22,568 nucleotides of DNA from Isoetes engelmannii (Eukaryota > Streptophyta > Lycopodiopsida > Isoetales > Isoetaceae), in contig JAANSK020256718.1 in assembly GCA_011763485.2 (NCBI GenBank), positions 1 through 22,568 on the forward strand, given 5' to 3'. The position numbers and the translations under genes were made by a program. Shown in pieces: positions 1 through 8,860 of this stretch (within the stretch, counting starts at the first letter, position 1; each line of letters begins with the position of its first letter). A model generated the notes under the pieces. It was not told the DNA's origin and ran no database searches. It worked only from the letters and a program-made list of their open reading frames with translations.

Positions 1-1980
1 AGACGACGGCCGAGATTGTGCCACTCCAGCGGCTGTGATGGCGCCAAGTGTCGTCATGCATGATGTCCGTGTGACGACCGTATTTGGTCAGAATATGCGT
101 ATTCGGTCAGAAATACGTATGGTCGTCACAGAGATGAGTATTTCTCGACATGTCTTCGTATAGCAAATATGTGAATAATTTGGAGACATACTCCTATATA
201 GGAACTAAATGTTCAAAGATCTACTCCAACAAGAGGCCGGCCACAGCCTGCAAATGACTGTAGTTCGTTAGCTTGGATATGAATCAGTTTGGACATGCTT
301 GTTTTGATTGGATATTACAGGCCATGTTCGTGGTCATGATTCATTCAATGTATCTGCGAGCTTATGGCAGCCTGCTGCCCTGATTGCTTTATATAAATTG
401 TAAAGAATGTAAGCTCTCAAAGCGAGGCTGAGTAGGAATTTGGCTGTCTGCTCACTTGCACCACATTTTTATGAAGATCCAAGATATCTATTCTGAGGCC
501 CGAATGGAACGAGCAGGTCTGAGCTGAACGCAGCTGCCTCTTACTAAAAGTTGCTATGTTGTATAATGGAAATCCTGTGTGCAGAAAAGATTATAGTAAC
601 ATGCCATTATTTCTTTTGTAGTGATTGTTACATTAGCATCTGTACATACTTGCTGCTAGGTTGCCAAAGACACTATGATTTTGTACTTTCTCCATATTCG
701 TGTGCTAGAGGGACTTTTAACTTCCTGGAGTCAGTTACATGTTTGCTACGTTTAATTTAGCATTTTTGGCAGACATGGCAGGTGCAGTTTGGCATAGCCT
801 TGGGACAAAATGATTTATTTAATATCCTGAATACTGGAAATTGTGAGCAGAGAGGAAAGGTATGCTTCGGTCTAACGCCTGAGTAGTGTCAAATCTGTAC
901 ATACTTGTTGTGGAGGATATGGATTCAAAACGTTGGCATTTTGGATGTTTAGTCTGTGCCATAATAAGGTTGCGAGACAGTGCAGTCAAGGTTCAATCAC
1001 TTTGAATGGCTAATTAGTGCAATAGGAGTAGAAAAAATTCTAGGTGTATTATTGTGAGTTTGTCTCCAGAAACTGAGCATGAGTATTGCAATGGTTAATT
1101 TGCAGATTGAACCAGTTTGACATGGGTAGACCATCTAGAATTTGATATGAGACGTCTTATATCTTTACCACAAGAATTCAGGGAGATCAGAATACCATTC
1201 CCTAGGGAAGTAACTGATGAGAAAGATGCTCGTTCTTCATTGACAATTATGGCATAACCCTGAAATCTCAACCCTGAAAACCATAATAGCGTGCTGTACT
1301 TTAAAAGATGGATTAGAGTCTTGAGCTTGGAGCTCCTTTCTACATGGAAGCTGTGTGCCAAACAATTGACCTGCGTGTATATTTATTGTATTGTCAGCCA
1401 TTGTTTTGTCGTATTTGACAAGAATGGAGTTTCATGCTTGAGTAAAAAAGGAAGGAGCGAAGATGGTAGAAACTGAAAGTTGGATTTTGACAAATATAGT
1501 GACAAGAGTTAAAAAATGTTGAGTGAAATTAACTCTTATATTTACAGCTACGGTTTGAAATACTATGTGGGACAGATGCTTAGTGAGATCAGACGTGTAT
1601 TCATAAATGAGATATGTGCTAACAAAAGTCCCGGACAGGGAGATGCAAACTGGTCAACATCTCGGCCATCTTGTCAGATGTGTCAAAAGGAAGTCCCAAA
1701 ATGAGTTAACATCAAATAGTCAGGCCAGGAGGGATGTTGACATCTCTTCTGGACGCATGTAAAGTCAATGGTTGGAAATCTGAAATTAACAGTGTTTGGC
1801 TGTGCACTTATTTTGGGAGGAGTTGTAGTTAACACATGCATCTGCACGAATTATGGTGTCAAGATCACAGGAGTGCAAGTGCTACGTTGGACAGTTCATT
1901 GCTGAGATCTTTTTATCTTGCTGCTCCAACTTATTTCGGTGTTCATAACTCAGATATTGAATTGTTCAAGGGGATCTAAC
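1..1980. other. No gene recognised
   Basis: AT-rich sequence with frequent stops in all frames. The open frames present are short and have no recognisable motif. It could include the end or untranslated part of a gene lying to the left, but nothing here proves that. The only ordered structure I see is the inverted repeat at 70-130. Confidence 0.5.
70..130. repeat. Short inverted repeat, possible transposon remnant
   Basis: TGTGACGACC (70-79) and its exact complement GGTCGTCACA (121-130) flank a 41-bp centre. The centre holds two near-identical direct repeats, GTATTTGGTCAGAAT and GTATTCGGTCAGAAA. It may be the core of a small foldback element. No target duplication was identified. Confidence 0.5.
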
Positions 1981-2169
1981 CTGTTCCTTAGAGCAAGGCA
2001 CTTATAATTCATTGTGTTGCTTGGTGTGTATTGAGTCATGATATTGTCTAATGCCTTGGAGCAAGGCACTTATAATTCATTGTGTTGCTTGGTGTGTATT
2101 GAGTCATGATATTGTCTAATCTGTTCCTTAGAGCAAGGCACTTATAATTCATTGTGTTGCTTGGTGTGC
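1981..2169. repeat. Tandem repeat, about 72-bp unit, 2.7 copies
   Basis: Unit 1 is 1981-2052 and unit 2 is 2053-2120, nearly identical but 4 bp shorter at its start. Unit 3 runs from 2121 and stops at about 2169, where LINE coding sequence begins. The shared core reads GAGCAAGGCACTTATAATTC. The array therefore ends exactly at the 5' junction of LINE copy 1. Confidence 0.85.
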
Positions 2170-3318
2170 AGCGTCACCTGGATGCACTCGCCAGTTTCTG
2201 CCAGTACACCAGCATGCGAGTTAACCTCGCGAAGACCAAGATCCTTTTGATCTCGTTCTCTCGGCACCTGAGGACACCCTCATTCACATATAAGGGAGAA
2301 CCAGTAGAGGTCGCTGCCACATATAAGTATTTGGGCATATAATTCTCTACCACCATGCACTGGGATAGTTGCATCCAGCTGCGGGTGGCAGCCGGCTGGA
2401 AGGCCTTGCACGCCATGCAGAATAGCAGTTACTAGGCCGAGCTATACGCCTGGGAGCACCAGGCACGCCTCTTTAGGGCTCTGGTAGAGCCAGTTCAAAT
2501 GTATGGAGTAGAAGTTTGAGACCCGGTCATTTCTGTTGCCACCTAGAAAGATCTCGAACGGGTGCAAAAAGCTTTTCTGGCGCGTGCCCTCGGGGTGAAG
2601 CAGATAGTGCCATATCAGATCCTGCTCCAGGAGATAGATTTCTTTCCCTCCAGAAAGCAGCTATGTATCGGTACCTGCTATATTTCCAAAAGGTAGCTCG
2701 GATGGATGAAGACCGGCTACCAAGAGCAGCCTTGGTGGTCGCAATGGGCCCGCAGCGCCTCAAAACCTATTGGAAAGACAAACAGGCACAATGGTTGTCC
2801 CAATGGCAGGTCCAAGCACACAGGTGCATACGAGTCCGCACAAAGAAGGACCACGACGAGCTGAAAGCCTACCTCGACACCTGCTTCCTTGGCAAGCTCT
2901 GGGACGTGGAGGCCCTGGCACAGGTCAAGCTGGGGCATTATAGAGAATAAGTGAATCCCACGCTCAAGCGGGGGCCCCAGCAATACCTGCTCATCCCCCT
3001 CTCCATTCGAAAAAGCGTAGGCTGATCGCCTCCATCCGAACGGGAGGACACCACCTCCGCATTGAAACTGGGTGATGGGCAAGAGAAGCGTGGGAGGATA
3101 AGACTTATCAATGCTGCCACCAGGGAGTTCTTGAGGACGAGTGCCATGCCCTACAAACCTGCCCCTCCTATGCACATATTAGAGCACGTTATCCACAGTT
3201 AGTGATACCCGGCCAGGCACTCCATCTCCTGCTCAACACTGGAGCAGTAGGCACTCTTGGGTCATATCTTCAGGAGGCTCTCAATGAACGCCAACGGCTC
3301 TGTCCCACTTCCATGTGA
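2166..3318 (+). pseudogene. LINE ORF2 C-terminal fragment (copy 1)
   Basis: This is a decayed remnant of a LINE polyprotein. It starts in the thumb region just after the reverse transcriptase (QRHLDALASFCQYTSMRVNL) and continues through PSFTYKGEPVEV and TYKYLGI, then a stop. The reading continues after further stops and frame changes. The longest clean stretch is about 2680-2947, containing RMDEDRLPRAALVVAMGPQR and KLWDVEALAQVKLGHYRE. The last part, about 3088-3315, encodes CCHQGVLEDECHALQTCP, a Cys/His cluster typical of LINE C-termini, and ends at TGA 3316-3318. At least five stops or frame changes are visible, so it cannot make a working protein. Confidence 0.85.
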
Positions 3319-3379
3319 AGATATCCACTTTGATTACTCAGCTGGGGGGTGACACCCCTTTGTTTTGTATACCAGCATG

Positions 3380-3490
3380 CGCATTGCCACCACGATTTTT
3401 CCCCACGCGGGTTTTTTCACCCGGGCCGTAATACGCTTGCTGTTTGCCTTGTACAAGTTCCATAGGCCAATTGGCCTCCGTGGACGATAA
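3380..3490 (+). other. LINE 3' untranslated module (copy 1)
   Basis: The segment contains CACCCGGGCCG, then AGGCCAATTGGCCT (a perfect palindrome), then GTGGACGATAAAAA just before the pentamer tail. The same blocks recur at 21786-21900, and in diverged form at about 6640-6840. In non-LTR elements this is where the reverse transcriptase recognises its own RNA (family knowledge). That role is inferred here. Confidence 0.7.
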
Positions 3491-3551
3491 AAATTCTATT
3501 CTATTCTATTCTATTCTATTCTATTCTATTCTATTCTATTCTATTCTATTC
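3491..3551. repeat. (TTCTA)n microsatellite, LINE tail
   Basis: About 12 copies of the pentamer follow the end of the LINE. The position, directly after the conserved GACGATAAAAA end, marks it as the retrotransposon tail rather than an independent microsatellite. Confidence 0.9.
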
Positions 3552-5474
3552 TTCTGCAGCATGTCTTTGAAACCTTTGGTCTTGCCACATACTACAATAT
3601 AGATTAGCCTTCATCTCTGTTGTTTCCTTCTAGAATTGTATTTCAATAAATCCTTTGAATCGAAGGCTTTGAACAGGGTCAATTTCTGGTTGCTTGCATG
3701 TGCATTCCAGAGCGGCACTGGTGGTGCCACTTTTTAGCAGAGCGTTGGCTGCCAGTGTAAAAGGTAACGGATCCTTTATATTTTGCTTTTTTTTTTTTTT
3801 TTGTTAAGGACTGGCTAGACTACAGAACATCCAAGTGATATTAGAGGAGGGGCAATTCTAGACAAAGTTGAGAATTTTGGCTGAAGGCAAAAGACTGTAA
3901 TGTTAGATGCAGAGGCAGCACAAACCTAATTTGGTTGCTTGTGCTTGCTTTCAGGTGTTAGCATTCTTTCTTTCTGTTTAATTATGATACAACTAGAAGT
4001 TCTTTACTGGATTTTTAATCTCTGCATAATTTGGATTAGGATTTTATGACTGGTGATGACATTTTTTGCAAGTTGTGTGATTTGGTAGAGAAATTGACCA
4101 ATGGGTAGTGACGACTCTAGATATTCTAGAGCCTCGCAAACTTTGCATGTGTGCCTAGGTTTGCACATGAATAAGTGCATGCAAAGGTACCTAGCTTTGC
4201 ACTGCAATAACTGCATGCAAAGATATGTTGGCAGGGATTACAGTTTATTGAAACTTTTTATAACTATTTTTGTATGAAAATGCTGAGTACATGTTTGCCT
4301 TTGGGAAAATAGTTTTTCCTTCATGATATTGCAACATCATTTCCCTCATACAACTGACCACATAGACAAGGGTATTTAGCTTTGTCTTTCATTTCAAGAT
4401 AGAAATGTTATGGAGGCTATGGAGGTACTTATCCCTGAGGTTTATTTTGTTTGGGTTCATGATTACCATCTCAAGATGCTTCTAATATTTTATAGAAAGA
4501 AATTAAATAGAATCAGGCTTGGGTTCTTTTTTGCATAGTCGTTTCACATAATTTACAAGAGTTCTCATTTGATTCTATCAAAGACATTATAAAATTTTGA
4601 TATGTATGGTTATCAAGTATTACCATATAAAATTTCGATCAGCTCATTAGTTAGGATGCATGGTGATTAGCCAATGAAAGTATATATGTTTGTACTTTTT
4701 ATCAACCATATTAGAATAGTCACAAATGACCAATGCATACAATCCAAAAAAAACAAGTATCTGAATGTGGAAAATACAAGAGCAATAATTGCTTGCTTAA
4801 ATATTTATTCTAAATACAATATCAAGCACGGAAAGCACGATAAAAAAATAAGAGAACTTATGAATGCAATTAATTTTTAATTCATCTAACATAATGGACA
4901 ATAACCAAGTGTTGGCTTTTCTTATACTACGAGGGATGTTCAGAATAGTGAGATCAATCTTATGGTATATATCTATTTTGACCTCCTATTTTTATTTGTC
5001 TTCTTGAGCTAAAACGCTAAGCTCAATCACAAAATGTGAGATCATAATCAAGGATCAAACGTATTGTACTTTAAATTTGATTTCAATTTGAATTCAACTT
5101 GTAGGGTTGAATTTCGTTTTTGGAGACAACCTTGAGTCTCAATGTTGACTTTGACTTCTAAAGTTGGGATAGAAGAAAAAGAATCCCTCTAGGGCATCTT
5201 AATCAATCTCATAGAATCTATGCAGAATGCTTGAAGAATTTGCATGGAATCTTGAAAATTTCATGGAACCTTAGGCAGCTTAAAGGAATCTTACAAAGTA
5301 TAAAAGAATCTAGAGAACCACACCTACAAAACATTTGTAAGGGCTACCCACAGTGCGTCAGCACCTTATTTAACTTTGTTCAAAATTTTTGGAAGGAATC
5401 TTTCAGATGCACTTTTTAAAACAAGTGCATTTAATTTAAGACGTCAATGAGTGCAGCAGGGTCCCAATGGGTGA
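3552..5474. other. No gene recognised, AT-rich
   Basis: No coding signal was seen. It contains a 16-nt T run at 3787-3802. At about 4140-4220 there is a cluster of imperfect direct and inverted repeats built on TTTGCATG/CATGCAAA. At about 5210-5320 there is a loose periodicity of GGAATCTT-like words. The left end of the hAT copy that follows may lie somewhere here, but I could not find it. Confidence 0.5.
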
Positions 5475-5986
5475 AGGTCAATCAACACAATCCCACTATT
5501 TTTCAAAAAGAGAAAAAATGCCAAAAACATTTTTAGACACTACAGCCCTGACCTTATGATGTTGAGACCTAGTAAAACCAGATTTGGTGTTATCTTCTTT
5601 GTTATTCAGCATTTGAATAGGTTATGGCCTGCATTGCAGCAAAGATTAGTTTCAGATTTTTGGCGTTGTTGGAATGATAACAAGACTCCTGAGGCAAAAA
5701 CAGTGCAGAATTACATCCTAGATCCGGCAACTAGGTTACTTTTGAGTGCGTAGTGAAAGTGATGGAGCCACTTTATCGTGTGCTCCGCTTGACTAATATA
5801 GAGGGTCGTATGATGGGATTATGCAAAGATGTGGAGATGTGCAAAAAAATGGACGAGATTCTGATATAGAGAACAAAGAAAAGTAAGTATTGCTTTATTT
5901 CCTTTATATGCCTTGTACATTGTATTGTACTTTTGCTGAGATTTACATGTTATTATACTCGAATTTGAAAATAGCAAAGTACGCCT

Positions 5987-6086
5987 CAAATTATGAATAG
6001 CTGCAAAATTTCTTTTTGTATTGTTAATTTTTTTCGCAAATTATGAATAGCTGCAAAATTTCTTTTTGTATTGTTAATTTTTTTTC
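5987..6086. repeat. Tandem duplication, 50-bp unit
   Basis: Two almost identical 50-bp units lie at 5987-6036 and 6037-6086, each starting CAAATTATGAATAGCTGC. They lie inside the hAT intron. Near-identity indicates a recent local duplication. Confidence 0.9.
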
Positions 6087-6715
6087 AATGCCTCGCACAT
6101 TGTAATTTTGCTGAAATCAATAATAATGATTATACACATGTAATTCTGCTGGAATTTTAATGGAAGCAAAGTATTCTTCGAGTGTTAATTAGCAAATAAA
6201 ATTCTCCTTTTGTCAATGTCTTTTATAGCGATAGCTCTGGCGATCTTCTTTGTATGGCACTGGGCGTCTGGCGCCTAGGCGTCTGCGCCTGCGCCTCCTT
6301 GTTCCTGTCTTGTCGAGCGCTTGTGCAAGTGCCTTTGGGGCCTATGTGCCCCATCCTGTTCTATTCTTGCGCTTGTCCTAGCGTCTCATCTAGCGCTTGT
6401 GTTTCTTTGTAGCATCAGTGGTGTTAGGAGATCGGGTCGCCTTCTATTTCAGATGGATTGTCAGTGGGATGGAATCTGTTTCGGCGGTCGGCATCCGCCT
6501 CTCTGCACCAGTGCCTAGTTTGCCGGGGTCCCAGCACCGGATTTGAAGGAGGTTTCTGCTTGTTGCGTCTATCTCAGTGAGTTAGGACACGATTTTGACG
6601 TAGAGCGCAACAGCTTGGATTTTTGGATTTGTGAGCACCCACGACCATCACGGTTACGGTTTTTTTCCCATGTGGTTTTTTCATCCGGGCCGCAGTGGCC
6701 ATGTTCGTTGTTCAC

Positions 6716-6779
6716 GGACTTCGGTCCCCTTGTACTGTTCCAGGACTTCGGTCCCCATACTATTTAAGGACTTCGGTCC
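6716..6779 (+). other. Three GGAC-UUCG-GUCC RNA hairpins
   Basis: GGACTTCGGTCC occurs exactly at 6716-6727, 6743-6754 and 6768-6779. As RNA each forms a 4-bp stem closed by the C(UUCG)G tetraloop, one of the most stable RNA hairpins known. They sit 60-125 nt before the microsatellite tail of the insert, on the same strand as the tail. Confidence 0.8.
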
Positions 6780-6838
6780 CCCTTGTACTGCCTTGTGGTC
6801 GTCGCATGTCCAATTGGATGCTGCCTTTGTGGCGCGAC

Positions 6839-6915
6839 GTTATCTTATCTTATCTTATCTTATCTTATCTTATCTTATCTTATCTTATCTTATCTTATCT
6901 TATCTTATCTTATCT
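6839..6915. repeat. (TTATC)n microsatellite, retroelement tail
   Basis: About 15 perfect pentamers directly follow the conserved 3' module of the LINE-related insert. The uniform units suggest a young or still expanding array. Confidence 0.92.
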
Positions 6916-8860
6916 GTGCATGTAAATCATTTGTATTTTCTTGTGTAAAGGTATAATGAAGCGCATCTCCTACACCGTTATGGAGGCGAGGAATTGGCGA
7001 GGAAGTTCTATTGTTCCTTCTGTACTGATGGAAAGTATGATAACTATATCGGTGTTGTTTATAGCGTGGACGAAAGTGCCAAGCTGCTGGAATAGTTTGA
7101 TGCTTTCCGTAATAATGCCTCATCCATGTTCATGTCCCCTTTCGCACAAACTGAGAGTTATCAAGCGAAGCCAGTTTCATGGTAGGAATATTTTAGTGGC
7201 CAAACACCTGAATTATGAAAAATAGCTCTTCGTGTGCTATCACAGACAAGCATTTTGGCTTCTTGACTATGGTTTTCTATTTGCTAAATTTAATGCTTTT
7301 TAGGATTGCTCTTTGGGTGCATGCGAGAGGAATTAGAGTGCACACGTTCTTGCACACACGAAAAAAAGGAACCGACCGAAACCCGTGCAATTGGAGCGCT
7401 TAATTTTTATCAAGGAAAAGCGAAGCCTCGTGAGCAAATCTGAAGCAAGGGCAAAATCATCAAAGCAGGTAAGCCATTTGAATGCATACGCATTGGTTCC
7501 AGCCAAGTTATACATGCTTTTTAATTTTATTCATGTCATTTTCATTTATTAATTCCTCTGTTGAAGATTTAATGTGTACATATATGCACAGGTCAATTCT
7601 CTTGAGTTGACAAGAACCGATCCATAGAATTATACTGTTGCCTCTGTTGATGTGCTGACTGAACAAGAAAGGGAATTAACACAAAAAGTTTTTGAGGAAA
7701 GCATCAAGTAGACGGATGACTAGAAGTCAAAGTAGAGCAGCTACTGTTAGCACCTTCGGTGTTGCAACAAGGACGCGCACACGATCACTAAGGCGAAGAA
7801 GGGGACGTGGAAGGGGGCGTGGAAGGGCTGCTCTAAACAATAATAGAGGAGGAAGAGGAGGACTAGGAGGAGGATTGTGGCGAAGAAGAGGAGTCTGAGT
7901 ACGAGCGAGATGAGGAGATGGACGAAGTTGAAAGTTCAACAAGTGAAGAAAGTTTGGCTGAAATCAATGGAGCTACTGTTTTGGGTATGAACAATAATTT
8001 TTCTTTTGATATTTCTGAAATTAATAAATTATGTTTGCTGAAATTTCTAAACATAAGTTCGATTCTTGATTTTATTTTAAACTTGCTGAAATTTCTGAAT
8101 TATAACATATGTGTAATGAATTCTTAGGTGATGCGGAAGATATTTCAAGTGTTAATTTATTAAGGGATATAAAGAAGCATTTAGAGAAGGAAGAAATGGC
8201 AGGTATGTATTATTTTTTGTCTATTTTTTGCCTTTATATTTTTTATGGTGATGATGCCCATAGTATTTCTTCATAAATCTTATAGCAGTTGGAGGTTGTA
8301 TTGGAGGAAACTGTAGAGGACAACTGATCTGTTAGCAACTTGACATGGGAGATTCAAGGTTGTTAACGATTTCACCAAAGGGAACAACATCCGGTCATTT
8401 AATGCCTCTCAGGCTCAATGCTATTGCAATCCAACTCATGCATTTTATTTTTGAACATGCCTAAACAGCTAATGTGTAGATAATATTCTAAAGTTTTTGT
8501 GATGGTATGGTATCTTGGTGGACTGTACTAGTACTGTATACAATTCTGATCATACACACATCAAACAACTTCATCAGACTTGTATGTATTTCTGAAGCTC
8601 CAAACTATAAAATTTGGATATATGTATTATGCAATGAATTTTATTGAAGTTTCAAATTGTAAAATTAAGCATATTAATACATAGACCTACAAGCTCAAAG
8701 TTTTCTATATAAAAAACATACGATACGTACTGAAAGTACGTTATAGATAGAGTACCTTTGAAATTCTAACATACTGAAAAAAATTTAGATACGTCAATTC
8801 TCATGCAATACGTTATCACGTATTGTACGAAACAACGTACGTAAGTATGGTACAACACTG

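Larger units (their letters stand above)
2166..3550 (+). mobile_element. LINE copy 1, 5'-truncated non-LTR retrotransposon
   Basis: This is the 3' third of a non-LTR retrotransposon: the part of ORF2 after the reverse transcriptase, a 3' untranslated region, and a (TTCTA)n tail instead of poly(A). It is colinear with LINE copy 2 at about 19230-21935; both encode TYKYLGI, AGWKALHA, KAFLARAL and MGPQRLKT. The 5' end is truncated, as is usual for target-primed insertion. The motif TGCAGC occurs at the 5' junction (about 2167) and again just after the tail (about 3554). This could be a short target repeat or chance microhomology. The clade is not certain; a microsatellite tail argues against a standard poly(A)-tailed plant L1. 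Confidence 0.88.
6222..6915 (+). mobile_element. LINE-related insert (LINE 3' end or SINE) in hAT intron
   Basis: This is a GC-rich island within AT-rich intron sequence, ending in about 15 copies of TTATC. The block at about 6640-6700 (CCACGACC, a T run, then TTTTTTCATCCGGGCCG) matches the 3' region of LINE copy 1 at 3391-3430 (TTTTTTCACCCGGGCCG). The end, CCAATTGG followed by GTGGCGCGACG, mirrors CCAATTGG followed by GTGGACGATAAAAA. No LINE protein motif appears upstream of this tail. It is therefore either a short fragment of a sister LINE or a SINE that borrowed the LINE tail. A possible Pol III A box (TAGCATCAGTGG, 6408-6419) and a weak B-box-like GGTCGGCATCC (about 6485) hint at a SINE, but are not decisive. 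The left boundary is approximate. Confidence 0.65.
5475..8202 (+). pseudogene. hAT transposase, C-terminal part, with introns
   Basis: This is the catalytic-domain remainder of a cut-and-paste transposase. Exon A (to about 5882) encodes LMMLRPSKTRFGVIFFVIQH, the family block LxRPxxTRF. After a frame change it reads VVKVMEPLYRVLRLTN, matching the family's PLVxVLRLVD. It ends at a GTAAGT donor (5883). Exon B begins at 6951 (YNEAHLLHRYGGEELARKF), passes KPVSW, and reaches KIALRVLSQTS, the conserved AIRVLSQT block. At about 7352 it carries HTKKRNR, the dimerisation hallmark, and ends at a donor at 7469. Exon C (7592-7984) encodes a basic RGRGRGR stretch and an acidic tail in different frames. A last exon is proposed at 8128-8202. 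Several in-frame stops and frame changes are present, so it is not functional. Exon limits are inferred from splice signals. Confidence 0.72.
5475..8860 (+). mobile_element. hAT-family DNA transposon, C-terminal half, decayed
   Basis: This is a plain DNA transposon of the plant hAT type (DUF659 plus C-terminal dimerisation region). The right end is proposed at 8860: read on the minus strand it begins CAGTGTTGTACC, the usual CAGTG start of hAT ends. The last 160 bp carry repeated ACGTA and TACGT words, as expected for subterminal transposase-binding motifs. The N-terminal part, with the BED finger, and the left end were not found. The LINE-like insert at 6222-6915 sits in its first visible intron, so it arrived later. 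No matching 8-bp target repeat could be shown because the left end is missing. Confidence 0.75.

Noticed and set aside
2717-3175. Minus-strand open frame of 152 codons
   Set aside because: It lies opposite the LINE ORF2 fragment, which has clear family motifs on the plus strand; the minus translation has none.
6408-6495. tRNA gene suggested by an A-box-like word
   Set aside because: No cloverleaf can be drawn, and the B-box match is weak and too distant. At most it is a hint of a SINE promoter.
6631-6948. Open frame ending in a repeating LILSY peptide
   Set aside because: The repeat peptide is only the translation of the TTATC microsatellite tail, and the upstream part is the LINE 3' module.
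7727-7942. Minus-strand open frame rich in proline, leucine and arginine
   Set aside because: It is the shadow of the purine-rich Arg/Gly and Glu-coding tail of the hAT relic on the plus strand.
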